The notes: generated by a model from the sequence alone, not told the origin. A DNA stretch of 40,720 nucleotides from an uncultured Prevotella sp. (GCA_900322175.1 ONYZ01000035.1:1-40720), one strand, 5' to 3'; numbered from the stretch's first letter, positions 1-7,784 are shown. Made by a program: numbers and translations.

Positions 1-1
1 A

Positions 2-94
2 TTTTTCTCGTCGGACAGACCCCGTGAAACGGGGAATGGACGACCAGTTATATCACGCCTTTACTTTCGACCCTTCGAAAAGTTTGCTGCAAAG
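2..94 (-). repeat. Left copy of 93-bp terminal inverted repeat (leader-like)
   Basis: Bases 2-94 are the exact reverse complement of 40628-40720. Read outward (minus strand) the copy begins at the CTTTG of a promoter box and contains a nested hairpin (CCCCGT-TTC-ACGGGG inside TCGTC/GACGA). It looks like the transcribed 5' leader of a multicopy locus whose body lies outside the window. An rRNA operon or a multicopy mobile gene would fit; neither is shown by the sequence. Confidence 0.8.
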
Positions 95-120
95 GTAGTG
101 CAAATCTAGCAAAAAACCAA
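90..120 (-). promoter_or_regulatory. Outward Bacteroidota promoter, left end
   Basis: On the minus strand TACCTTTG (plus 90-97) lies 19 bp after TTGG (plus 117-120), matching the TTTG/TAnnTTTG promoter pattern of the phylum. It fires out of the window into the terminal repeat. Confidence 0.6.
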
Positions 121-274
121 ATATTTTTCAAATTTATTTTAGACCTTTGAACCCAGAATTAATAACGTATAAGTATAATGAAGAGAAATATCTTAATAAT
201 CATAGTGACATAGTGGGGTATTCACATAAACAGGATGATTCTGGTGGAAGAGTCATAAAATACGCTATAAGTAC

Positions 275-368
275 GTTTTCTAGGGCAGAAAACGATGTTT
301 TCTGTAGCAGAATATTTTGTTTTCTGGCTGAGAAAACACTGTTTTCTACGGCAGAAAACATTGTTTTC
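275..368. repeat. 22-bp-period tandem array of palindromic units
   Basis: Four units start at 275, 297, 319 and 341, exactly 22 bp apart, with a partial fifth at 363. Units 1, 3 and 4 have the form GTTTTCT-N5-AGAAAAC, for example GTTTTCTACGGCAGAAAAC; unit 2 has a decayed right arm. Each unit is a dyad about two helical turns long, so the units repeat on nearly the same DNA face. This resembles an operator or iteron array. It lies 80 bp before the promoter of the FtsZ-like gene. The open frame across it (147-377) looks like a by-product of the repeat. Confidence 0.8.
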
Positions 369-428
369 CCAATGTAATGATGTAACATAATCTGCTCTTC
401 GCAAGGCTTGCGATGGATATAAAATTCG

Positions 429-456
429 TTGGTTTAAGAATTAATTTGTATCTTTG
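429..456 (+). promoter_or_regulatory. Promoter of the FtsZ-like operon
   Basis: TTGG (429-432) and TATCTTTG (449-456), 16 bp apart, end 26 bp before the ATG at 483. This is the usual Bacteroidota -33/-7 arrangement with slightly short spacing. Confidence 0.65.
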
Positions 457-482
457 CACCAAAATAAGACAGATAGATAAAT

Positions 483-1757
483 ATGGGTGAACAAGAACTT
501 ATACCGTTTTTCGGGGATGTTAAAGACACTATGCAGGGCATCATCAAGGTGATTGGTGTTGGCGGAGGTGGTTGTAATGCCGTTAGAAATATGTATAACG
601 AAGGCGTTGAGGGCGTGACATATGCTGTATGTAATACTGATAGTCAGTCGCTGTCGCGATCGCCAGTACCTGTAAAGATTATGCTAGGCGAAAGCGGTCT
701 TGGTGCAGGAGCCAACCCAGAACTGGGCAAGAAGGAGGCAGAGGCTAACATCAACGACATAGTGAAACTGCTGAGCGATGGCACCAAGATGGTGTTTGTG
801 ACTGCTGGTATGGGTGGTGGTACTGGTACTGGTGCTGCACCCGTGGTGGCTGGTGTGGCCAAGGATATGGGACTACTCACGGTTGGCGTGGTAACCATCC
901 CATTCTACTTCGAGAAAAAACGCAAGATAATAAAGGCACTGAAGGGCGTGGACGAACTGCGCAAGAATGTAGACGCCCTGCTGATAGTTAACAACGAGCG
1001 CCTGTGCGACGTGTATGCTGACTCGGAACTATCGGTAAAAGAGGCTTTTCAGCGTGCCGACAATATCCTAATGGATGCGGTGAAAGGAATATCGGAACTG
1101 ATAACAATGCCTAGCGACGGGGGTATCAAGAGTGACTTCCGCGATGTGGAGTCGACCATGCGTGATGGCGGTGGAGCTATCATGGCAATGGGACGCGCAA
1201 GCGGAAACATGCGCGTACAGAAGGCTATCGTAGATGCACTCGATTCACCCCTACTCTATGGCAACGACATCGGCAAGGCCAAACGTATCCTATTCAACAT
1301 CTACGCTAGTGACGAACAACCTATCTTTGTTCGCGAACTACAAGAGATTGACGATTTCTTCGATCAATTGGACCCGAACATAGATGTTATCTGGGGGACG
1401 GCTACAGATGAGTCGCTGGGCGAGGATGCCAAGGTGACGATACTGGCTACAGGACTGGAGGACGACTTGAGTAACGAGGTGAAGAAAGATGTGCATCACG
1501 ATGAGGATGACTACTACGAGGATTTGATAAAATTACTGTATAAGTCGAAGAAAGTGGTAAAGATAAAAGAGGCTATTGTACAACAAGAATTGCCATTTGA
1601 AGTAGAACCTGCCCCAGAGCCTGAGCCTGCAGTAACAATGCCTGAGCCTGAGCCAGAACCAGTCCCTGAGCCTGAACCCGAGCCAGAAAGGAAGCCCAAT
1701 ATGGTTGATAAACTAAAGGATTGGTTGAATAGTTTTATGAATAGCGTGACTGAATGA
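483..1757 (+). CDS. ftsZ: FtsZ-like cell-division GTPase, possibly a paralogue
   Basis: This is a tubulin-superfamily GTPase that should polymerise on the cytoplasmic side of the membrane. The 424-residue protein has the N-terminal GVGGGGCNAV loop (about 25-34), the signature GGGTGTGA (111-118), and a T7 loop IKSDFRDV (215-222) keeping the two acidic residues D218 and D221. The Asn normally before them (N207 in E. coli) is Lys216. Residues 375-402 are a Pro-Glu repeat linker, followed by a short possible amphipathic helix instead of a recognisable FtsZ tail peptide. No ftsA or mur gene is adjacent; the gene has its own promoter and overlaps the next gene. Family assignment is firm. Whether this is the only FtsZ of the cell or a second copy cannot be told here. 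Confidence 0.9.
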   Translation: MGEQELIPFFGDVKDTMQGIIKVIGVGGGGCNAVRNMYNEGVEGVTYAVCNTDSQSLSRSPVPVKIMLGESGLGAGANPELGKKEAEANINDIVKLLSDGTKMVFVTAGMGGGTGTGAAPVVAGVAKDMGLLTVGVVTIPFYFEKKRKIIKALKGVDELRKNVDALLIVNNERLCDVYADSELSVKEAFQRADNILMDAVKGISELITMPSDGGIKSDFRDVESTMRDGGGAIMAMGRASGNMRVQKAIVDALDSPLLYGNDIGKAKRILFNIYASDEQPIFVRELQEIDDFFDQLDPNIDVIWGTATDESLGEDAKVTILATGLEDDLSNEVKKDVHHDEDDYYEDLIKLLYKSKKVVKIKEAIVQQELPFEVEPAPEPEPAVTMPEPEPEPVPEPEPEPERKPNMVDKLKDWLNSFMNSVTE

Positions 1758-2359
1758 GCAATATCCATACGACACCCGAGGAGATGGCCAACGAGGTGAA
1801 ACGCCTGGTTGAACAACTGCAAGCAGCAGGCAGAAAAGATCTGCTGCTGCACGCTATCGGTGTGCCACTGCTAGAGGAGTTACGCATAGAGGCAGCACGA
1901 AGCAGATTGAGCCGACTACTGATCACTAGCGACTATCGATTCATACTGGTGGACTACAACAAGGAGATAGAGCTACAGCCTGTGCACAAGGCTGTATATC
2001 TACTATTTCTGGCGCATCCTGAAGGCATAGAGTTTAAGCACCTTACGGATTATCGCGATGAACTTACGAAATACTATACTGCCACAGCCAAGGGACTGGA
2101 TAGGGATAAAATAATAGAGGGTGTGGACCACCTGGTTAATCCACTAGACAACGCCATCAACGAAAAGTGCTCGCGCATAAAGAAGGTGCTGCTCGGCATG
2201 ATGGACGAATATACAGCCAGCTACTATATCATCAGCAGTCACACCCAGAAACATTTTGAAGGCTCTACCCGTATCTGGTACGAGCGACTAAAAATCATCA
2301 CCCTACCCCGTGAACTTGTTGTCAGCGAAACTGATTTTCATCCCCTCTCTCGTACTTAA
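1754..2359 (+). CDS. Uncharacterised protein coupled to the FtsZ-like gene
   Basis: The 201-residue soluble protein starts at an ATGA overlap with the FtsZ-like stop, so the two are very probably translated together. There is no signal peptide or membrane segment. The first 60 residues are predicted helical and charged. The middle holds a stretch around residues 78-98 (VHKAVYLLFLAHPEGIEFKH) resembling a segment I have seen in other Bacteroidota proteins of unknown function, possibly a small winged-helix-like fold. I cannot name the function. The coupling suggests a partner or regulator of the GTPase; that is inference only. Confidence 0.8.
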   Translation: MSNIHTTPEEMANEVKRLVEQLQAAGRKDLLLHAIGVPLLEELRIEAARSRLSRLLITSDYRFILVDYNKEIELQPVHKAVYLLFLAHPEGIEFKHLTDYRDELTKYYTATAKGLDRDKIIEGVDHLVNPLDNAINEKCSRIKKVLLGMMDEYTASYYIISSHTQKHFEGSTRIWYERLKIITLPRELVVSETDFHPLSRT

Positions 2360-2460
2360 CATTTTTAACAGTTAATTGATGAATTCGTGATATGTATCAA
2401 AAATACAGCTATAATTCGACACTTTTTCAAAAACTCTGCTGATGATTCAAGTTTTTGTTG

Positions 2461-2468
2461 TACCTTTG
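2461..2468 (+). promoter_or_regulatory. Promoter box of a candidate small RNA
   Basis: TACCTTTG followed by GCAGC, as at other promoters here. There is no clear upstream TTTG at the right distance, so support is moderate. The nearest features downstream are hairpins rather than a plus-strand gene. Confidence 0.45.
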
Positions 2469-2472
2469 CAGC

Positions 2473-2566
2473 GTTCATGATTCATATCACGAACAAACAT
2501 CGTTATTAATATAGCCTTTTGAAATTTGAATGGCTGCATCTGTGAAGATGCAGCCATTACTGATTT
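2473..2566 (+). ncRNA. Candidate small RNA with 5' and 3' hairpins
   Basis: Between converging genes a TACCTTTG box is followed by a 5' stem-loop (GTTC-a-TGAT/ATCA-c-GAAC, 2473-2494), an AT-rich linker and a perfect 12-bp hairpin (2530-2541 with 2546-2557, GTGA loop) before TTTT at 2563-2566. A transcript of roughly 90 nt is implied. The left arm TTCGTGATATG recurs in the same sense upstream at 2384-2394, so the two places form a 15-bp inverted repeat with one mismatch. The alternative is a plain terminator region between the two flanking genes. Confidence 0.4.
2530..2566. terminator. Perfect 12-bp hairpin between converging genes
   Basis: ATGGCTGCATCT (2530-2541) pairs with AGATGCAGCCAT (2546-2557) across a GTGA loop. 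It could stop plus-strand transcription and also the minus-strand sensor kinase that ends at 2582. The T tract is short on both strands. Confidence 0.6.
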
Positions 2567-2581
2567 TATATGCCACAATGA

Positions 2582-3415
2582 TTATGGACGCTTGTTCTTA
2601 TCGCGCAGGCGGCAGGGGAAGTAAACCGACACCTGAGTACCCTTGCCTGGTGTGGAATCTATCGACATCTCGCCGCTCATACCGTCGACAATGGCCTTGC
2701 AGATACTCATTCCCAACCCCGAAGTAGAGTTGAACAGATTGAGCGACTCGTTGCCATTAAGCACACTGGCTGCGATGCTCTGTGACTCAGGCGACATGCC
2801 CTTGCCAGTATCGCTAACTATGACACGCAGTCCCTGGCGCTCGTGCTCGTAGTTGATAGTGATGGTGCCCTCGGTAGTGTGGCGCACGGCCCCACTAAGC
2901 AGATGCTTCATGAGCTGATACATAAGCGTGGTGTCGAGTGTGCCCTTACAATGGGGCGACAGACTGCTGCGTACCACTACCGACACCCCATCTGCAGCAT
3001 CGCGCTGAGCCTCGCGACGGTATGACTGCATCAGTTCGGCCATATTGACTTCGATGAGTGTAAAAGTCATCACATTGCTCTCGATATTTGACAGTTCGAT
3101 GAGCTCGGAGATGAAATACATTAGCTGATTGCCATCCTTGTTGATACGGGTGAAGGCATCGGTTATCTGATTAGGATTCATCTCCTCGATACCCGTTTTG
3201 AGCACCTCTTCGCTAGTGGTAATGATAGAGTGGAGCGGATTTCGAAGGGCATGACTAACGTTGGCCAGAAACACGGTCTTGATATGTTCTGAACGGCGTG
3301 CACGCGTCACTTCGCATTGCAACAATCTGATGTAGTAACGACGCATCAGGTAGAAACAGACTGCCACAGTAACAAAAATAACAGTCCAAATAGCCAAATA
3401 CCAATAGACTAACAT
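2582..3415 (-). CDS. Membrane-anchored sensor histidine kinase with degenerate N-box
   Basis: The 277-residue protein has one N-terminal membrane segment (about 4-24), almost no sensory domain, a HisKA dimerisation helix with SHALRNPL around His55, and a HATPase_c domain. The G1 box DTGKGM (202-207) and G2 box TSGLGMSICKAIV (231-243) are intact. The N-box reads HLLSGAVRHT (171-180), where the usual NLLSNAVKFT pattern supplies Asn residues that hold Mg-ATP; both Asn positions are His171 and Gly175. The protein may be a weak kinase, a phosphatase or a scaffold. No response regulator gene is adjacent. It has its own promoter. Confidence 0.85.
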   Translation of the reverse strand: MLVYWYLAIWTVIFVTVAVCFYLMRRYYIRLLQCEVTRARRSEHIKTVFLANVSHALRNPLHSIITTSEEVLKTGIEEMNPNQITDAFTRINKDGNQLMYFISELIELSNIESNVMTFTLIEVNMAELMQSYRREAQRDAADGVSVVVRSSLSPHCKGTLDTTLMYQLMKHLLSGAVRHTTEGTITINYEHERQGLRVIVSDTGKGMSPESQSIAASVLNGNESLNLFNSTSGLGMSICKAIVDGMSGEMSIDSTPGKGTQVSVYFPCRLRDKNKRP

Positions 3416-3444
3416 TACAATTATTATTTTAAGTTTCAGAGGGC

Positions 3445-3452
3445 AAAGATAG
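3445..3452 (-). promoter_or_regulatory. Promoter box of the sensor kinase gene
   Basis: TATCTTTG on the minus strand, 30 bp before the kinase ATG, in an AT-rich stretch directly after the mfd terminator. Confidence 0.55.
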
Positions 3453-3469
3453 CAAATATTTGCGAAATA

Positions 3470-3498
3470 AAAAGGCAGTTAACAAACGTTAACTGCCC
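3470..3498 (-). terminator. Intrinsic terminator of mfd
   Basis: A perfect 10-bp stem (GGCAGTTAAC 3475-3484 with GTTAACTGCC 3489-3498, AAAC loop) is followed on the minus strand by TTTTTATTT. It lies 22 bp past the mfd stop. Confidence 0.85.
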
Positions 3499-3519
3499 TT
3501 ACTGTGATATTATGAGAAA

Positions 3520-6500
3520 TCACAGCGACAATATCTTGGTGCAAACGGCCAACGCAGAGGCCACAGTGGGCACATCGCTGATAACTACGGAATGCTTACC
3601 CTTGCCCTCGCGGAACGAGCACTGGCGAGGATACATCGACACATATTGCAGTATACGCCCGAAAGCTTCGCTCTGGAAGTATGGGCTGTCAGCACGCGAC
3701 ACAAAGTAGAAGTACATTTTTTGCTGCTTGAGCATAATTTTCTCGATACCCAGTTGCTTGCCGGCCACACGCAGGGGCACCACCAGTATCAATTCCTCAC
3801 TGACAGCGGGTATCGGTCCGAAGCGGTCTATCAGTCGCTTGCGGTAGGCATCAAGCTGTAGCTGTAGCTGGGTGCAGCCAGCCAGATTGTCGAGCTCGCG
3901 ATAGAGCAGCATACGCTCGGAGTCGCTGGGCACGTACTGGTCGGGGAAATACATCTCGATATCGCTGTCGAGTGCGCAATCGTCGACCCAAGAGACATCC
4001 TCCATTCCCTCCAAAGGAGGGGTGACTGGCTTCCCTTCTTTGGGTAGATCGAGATGAGTTTCATTCCTGAGTTCAGCCATTGCCTGATTTAATATCTTCT
4101 GATATGTCTCGTAACCCAAGTCGGCGATAAAGCCGCTCTGTTCCGAACCTAGCAGATTGCCTGCACCGCGGATATCAAGGTCCTGCATGGCAATGTTGAT
4201 ACCCGAGCCCAAATCGGAGAAATTTTCGAGGGCTTCCAGTCGGCGACGGCTCTCGGGGTTGAGTGCCGAAAGCGGTGGTGCCAACAGGTAGCAGAATGCT
4301 TTGCGATTGCCACGCCCCACGCGACCGCGCATCTGGTGCAGGTCGCTCAGTCCGAAGTTATGTGCACCATTGATGATGATGGTGTTGGCATTGGGTATGT
4401 CGATACCATTCTCTACGATGGTAGTAGATAGCAGCACGTCGTAGTCGTAATTAGAGAAGTCGAGGATGACCTTCTCCAGTTGTTCGGGTTTCATCTGTCC
4501 GTGGCCGATGGCTATGCGGGCATCGGGCACGTACTTCTGGATAATCTCAGCAATATGTTCCAAATCGGCTATGCGATTGTTGACAAAGTACACCTGACCA
4601 TTGCGACTCATCTCGAAGTTGACTGCCTCGGATATAATCTCAGGCGAGAAGGTGTGTATCTCGGTCTGTATAGGATAGCGGTTGGGCGGCGGTGTTTGGA
4701 TGACGCTCAGGTCGCGCGCACCTACCAACGAGAACTGGAGCGTGCGAGGGATTGGCGTGGCACTCATGGTGAGAGTGTCGACAGAGGTCTTCATTTGGCG
4801 CAGCTTTTCTTTCGTCGACACACCGAACTTCTGTTCCTCGTCGATGATGAGCAGGCCCAGATCCTTGAATTTGACCGACTTACCGATAAGTCGGTGGGTG
4901 CCGATGATGATATCTATCTTGCCATCGGCCAGATCCTTGAGCATAGCGGTAGTATCTTTAGTGGTACGCGCACGCGTGAGATAGTCTACACGCACGGGCA
5001 TATCTTTCATACGATTGCTGAACGTGCGGAAATGCTGGTAAGCCAGCACAGTGGTAGGCACCAACACTGCCACCTGCTTGCCATCCACAGCAGCCTTGAA
5101 TGCTGCACGCACGGCCACCTCAGTCTTACCGAATCCTACATCGCCACACACCAGACGGTCCATGGGACGCGCACGCTCCATATCGGCCTTGACATCCTGC
5201 GTGGCCTTAAGTTGGTCTGGGGTGTCCTCGTAGAGGAACGAGGCCTCAAGTTCGTGCTGCATATATGAGTCGCGACTGAAGGCAAACCCCTTCTCCTTGC
5301 GGCGCTTGGCGTAGAGCTTTATCAGGTCGCGAGCTATTTCCTTGATGTGTGCCTTGGTGCGCTCCTTAAGTCTCTCCCACTGGCCCGTTCCTAGAGTTGA
5401 CAGGCGTGGTGCCTCGCCATTGTCCTGCGACTTGTACTTAGACACCTTGTAGAGCGAGTGGATAGACACGTAGATGGCATCGCCATTCTGATAGATCAGT
5501 TTTATCATCTCCTGATAGCCATCGCCCTGCGGCATGCGTACCAGTCCGCCAAACTTGCCCACCCCATGGTCGACGTGTACCACATAGTCGCCAATCTCAA
5601 ACTGCTGTATCTCCTTGAGTGTCAGCGCCATCTTACCACTGCGGGCCTTATCACTCTTAAGGTTGTACTTGTGGAATCGGTCGAATATCTGGTGGTCGGT
5701 AAAGAAACAAACCTTAAGGTCGTCGTCGATAAATCCCTCGTGCAGGGTTTTGTCGACTGGTGTGAAGCGTATGGCCGCATGTTCGCCCTCGCTCTCAGAG
5801 CGTTGGGCAAAGATATCCTTGAGTCGCTCGTTCTGCTTTGGACTGTCGGCTAGGATATAGAGCTGATACCCCCTCTGAATGTAGTCGTCAAACGCCTGGA
5901 ACAGCATCTCGAAGTTCTTGTGGAACAGGGGTTGGATGGTGACGTGGAAATTGATAATTGATAATTGACAATTGATAGTTGAGGGGCGATGACCGAACTC
6001 TATGCGACGGAAATCCTCGGCCTGATGCATAAACTGCGGGCCTGTTACGAGTGGCATACCCTCTTGGAATGCGGCGTCGATAGCATCGCGAACAAAGAGA
6101 TAATCCTTGGTAGCGATGATGGTATCAGTAGGCAGTAGCGACAGGAATGGTTCCTGGGCTGCATCGCTAGCCTCGAGTTCGGGTACTATCTCTACCCTAT
6201 CCCGGGCATCTAGCGATAGCTGATCCTCTACCTGGAAGGTGCGCACAGAATCGACCTCGTCGCCAAAGAAATCGACACGATACGGATATTCGCAACTGTA
6301 AGAATAGACATCGAGAATGGAACCACGAAGGGCAAACTGACCTGGTTCGTAGACGTAATCGACCTCGTGGAATCCTAATTCGCGCAGCTGGCGCACAATG
6401 TCGCCCACGGCCACCTGTTGCCCGCGCTCAATTAATAAGGTACGCGCGGAGAGTGTCTGCTTGGGCACTACCATCTCGGCCAGTGCCTCGGGGTAGGTGA

Positions 6501-6876
6501 CGATGAATAATTGAGAATTGACAATTGATAATTGAGAGAGTTGAGTCATCACCTCGGTGCGGAGTATCTGCGAGGCGGAATCAAGCTGACCGTACTTGAT
6601 GGCACGGCGATAGCTGCTGGGGAAGAACAGCACACGACGCTGGCCCAACAGTTGGGTAAGGTCATGATAGAAATAGCCTGCCTCCTCGGCATCCTGCAGG
6701 ATAAAAAGCAACGGTGATGAACACTTGGCAGCCACACTGCCGAACAGCATCGGGGCGCTGGAACCCAACAACCCTTCAAGGAAAATCCTGCGAACCTGAG
6801 GATTCCCCAACTCATGAGCCAAAGCCGACACCTGCGGCAACTTGGCATAGACCTTCTCTAATTCTTCTATCTTCAT
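3520..6876 (-). CDS. mfd: Transcription-repair coupling factor Mfd
   Basis: Mfd displaces RNA polymerase stalled at DNA damage and recruits UvrA. The 1118-residue protein has the N-terminal UvrB-like region, a CarD-like RNA polymerase interaction domain (about 425-480), an SF2 translocase with Walker A GDVGFGKTE (578-586) and DEEQ box (679-682), and the C-terminal TRCF domain. Length is normal for the family. Two stretches, residues about 112-125 and 299-309 (STINCQLSIIN), are encoded by AATTGA/CAATTGATAATTG repeats of the kind found between genes elsewhere in the window. They are read in frame and look like recent insertions in the N-terminal part. The gene is monocistronic, driven from the divergent element at 6891-6991. 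Confidence 0.97.
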   Translation of the reverse strand: MKIEELEKVYAKLPQVSALAHELGNPQVRRIFLEGLLGSSAPMLFGSVAAKCSSPLLFILQDAEEAGYFYHDLTQLLGQRRVLFFPSSYRRAIKYGQLDSASQILRTEVMTQLSQLSIVNSQLFIVTYPEALAEMVVPKQTLSARTLLIERGQQVAVGDIVRQLRELGFHEVDYVYEPGQFALRGSILDVYSYSCEYPYRVDFFGDEVDSVRTFQVEDQLSLDARDRVEIVPELEASDAAQEPFLSLLPTDTIIATKDYLFVRDAIDAAFQEGMPLVTGPQFMHQAEDFRRIEFGHRPSTINCQLSIINFHVTIQPLFHKNFEMLFQAFDDYIQRGYQLYILADSPKQNERLKDIFAQRSESEGEHAAIRFTPVDKTLHEGFIDDDLKVCFFTDHQIFDRFHKYNLKSDKARSGKMALTLKEIQQFEIGDYVVHVDHGVGKFGGLVRMPQGDGYQEMIKLIYQNGDAIYVSIHSLYKVSKYKSQDNGEAPRLSTLGTGQWERLKERTKAHIKEIARDLIKLYAKRRKEKGFAFSRDSYMQHELEASFLYEDTPDQLKATQDVKADMERARPMDRLVCGDVGFGKTEVAVRAAFKAAVDGKQVAVLVPTTVLAYQHFRTFSNRMKDMPVRVDYLTRARTTKDTTAMLKDLADGKIDIIIGTHRLIGKSVKFKDLGLLIIDEEQKFGVSTKEKLRQMKTSVDTLTMSATPIPRTLQFSLVGARDLSVIQTPPPNRYPIQTEIHTFSPEIISEAVNFEMSRNGQVYFVNNRIADLEHIAEIIQKYVPDARIAIGHGQMKPEQLEKVILDFSNYDYDVLLSTTIVENGIDIPNANTIIINGAHNFGLSDLHQMRGRVGRGNRKAFCYLLAPPLSALNPESRRRLEALENFSDLGSGINIAMQDLDIRGAGNLLGSEQSGFIADLGYETYQKILNQAMAELRNETHLDLPKEGKPVTPPLEGMEDVSWVDDCALDSDIEMYFPDQYVPSDSERMLLYRELDNLAGCTQLQLQLDAYRKRLIDRFGPIPAVSEELILVVPLRVAGKQLGIEKIMLKQQKMYFYFVSRADSPYFQSEAFGRILQYVSMYPRQCSFREGKGKHSVVISDVPTVASALAVCTKILSL
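5949..5983. repeat. AATTGATAATTGA-type repeat inside mfd
   Basis: A tandem of ATTGATAATTG / ACAATTGATAGTTG units lies within coding sequence and encodes residues about 299-309 of Mfd without breaking the frame. Similar units occur at 6505-6545, 7751-7778 and 30687-30714. Confidence 0.75.
6505..6545. repeat. Second AATTGATAATTGA-type repeat inside mfd
   Basis: Units such as AATTGAGAATTGACAATTG occupy codons about 112-125 of Mfd, encoding a QLSQLSIVNSQL-like peptide. The peptide resembles that from the other in-gene copy, showing that the repeat is read in the same phase and orientation. Confidence 0.75.
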
Positions 6877-6890
6877 CGCGAATTCGATTG

Positions 6891-6991
6891 CAAAATTACG
6901 AAGTTTTTGGCACGAATTACACGAATTAAGGCGAAATAATAAAAAAATTCGTAAAATTCGCGTAATTCGTGCCTAAAAAATTGTATTTTTG
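6891..6991. promoter_or_regulatory. Palindromic divergent promoter element, copy 1
   Basis: The left arm GGCACGAATTACACGAATTA (6909-6928) and right arm AATTCGCGTAATTCGTGCC (6955-6973) are inverted copies with one mismatch around a 26-bp AT-rich centre. Exactly 10 bp outside each arm is an outward -7 box: TAATTTTG on the minus strand (plus 6891-6898) for mfd and TATTTTTG (6984-6991) for the glycosyltransferase operon. The same layout recurs at 18100-18211. Confidence 0.75.
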
Positions 6992-7012
6992 CAGCGTTTA
7001 AACGTAAATGAG

Positions 7013-7765
7013 ATGCACCAGAGCGATAGTATAGTAATTATACCTACCTATAACGAGAAGGAGAATATCGAGAAAATAATACGTGCGATATTCGCCCTCG
7101 AAAAGAGTTTCCACATACTTGTAATCGACGATGGATCGCCCGACGGCACTGCTGCTATCGTGCGCGGACTGATATCTACAGAGTTCGGAAGCCGACTGCA
7201 CATAGTAGAACGTAGCGGCAAACTGGGACTTGGCACTGCATACATAGCCGGATTTAAATGGGCACTGGAGCGCGACTACGAGTATATATTCGAGATGGAT
7301 GCCGACTTTAGTCACGACCCCAACGACCTGCCACGACTGTACGCAGCCTGCCACGACGAGGGTTACGACGTGGCCATCGGTAGCCGATATGTATCGGGAG
7401 TAAACGTGGTGAACTGGCCTATCGGACGTGTGCTGATGAGCTACTTCGCATCTAAATATGTTCGTTTCATTACTGGTTTCAAGGTGCACGACACCACTGC
7501 CGGATTTAAGTGCTACAAGCGCCGCGTGCTTAAGACCATCGAACTGGATAAAATCCGATTTAAGGGTTACGCATTCCAGATAGAAATGAAGTACACCGCA
7601 TACAAGATAGGATTTAAGATAAAGGAGGTGAGCGTGATATTCGTAAACCGTCGCGAGGGCGTAAGCAAGATGAGTGGCGGAATATTCGGCGAGGCTTTCT
7701 TCGGTGTGATGAAGCTACGCTGGGACGGACTGACACGCAAGTATCCGAAGATAATTGATAATTAA
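7013..7765 (+). CDS. GT2 glycosyltransferase, polyprenol-phosphate mannosyltransferase (DPM1-like)
   Basis: The enzyme should move a sugar, probably mannose, from a nucleotide donor to a polyprenyl phosphate at the inner membrane face. The GT-A fold motifs are clear: VIIPTYNEKENI at the start, VIDDGSPDGT, GKLGLGTAYIAGF and the metal-binding DADFSHDP. It lacks the C-terminal membrane domain of longer relatives. The ATG at 7013 (250 residues) is chosen because an in-frame TTG at 6989 lies inside the promoter box and cannot be transcribed as a start. The last codons run into an AATTGATAATT repeat. It is the first gene of a four-gene operon. Confidence 0.9.
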   Translation: MHQSDSIVIIPTYNEKENIEKIIRAIFALEKSFHILVIDDGSPDGTAAIVRGLISTEFGSRLHIVERSGKLGLGTAYIAGFKWALERDYEYIFEMDADFSHDPNDLPRLYAACHDEGYDVAIGSRYVSGVNVVNWPIGRVLMSYFASKYVRFITGFKVHDTTAGFKCYKRRVLKTIELDKIRFKGYAFQIEMKYTAYKIGFKIKEVSVIFVNRREGVSKMSGGIFGEAFFGVMKLRWDGLTRKYPKIIDN

Positions 7766-7778
7766 GAATTGAAGATTA
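7751..7778. repeat. AATTGATAATTAAGAATTG repeat at an operon joint
   Basis: The repeat spans the final codons of the glycosyltransferase and the short gap before the acyltransferase gene. It belongs to the same family as the in-gene copies in mfd and thiL. Confidence 0.65.
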
Positions 7779-7784
7779 ACCAAT

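Noticed and set aside
275-368. CRISPR array
   Set aside because: The period is 22 bp with no spacer of CRISPR length, the units vary, and no cas gene is near.
147-377. Short plus-strand frame at the left end
   Set aside because: It spans the 22-bp palindromic array, has no ribosome binding site or family resemblance, and minus-strand frames of similar length arise from the same symmetric repeats.
483-1757. Plasmid-type TubZ or another tubulin-like partitioning protein
   Set aside because: The GGGTGTGA signature, IPF block and overall order match FtsZ, and no partition genes are adjacent.
4480-5268. 262-residue frame antisense to mfd
   Set aside because: It lies wholly within mfd on the other strand and its peptide is a codon shadow without domain features.
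6989-7012. TTG start of the glycosyltransferase
   Set aside because: The TTG is part of the TATTTTTG promoter box, so it would not be in the transcript; the ATG at 7013 gives the normal family N-terminus.
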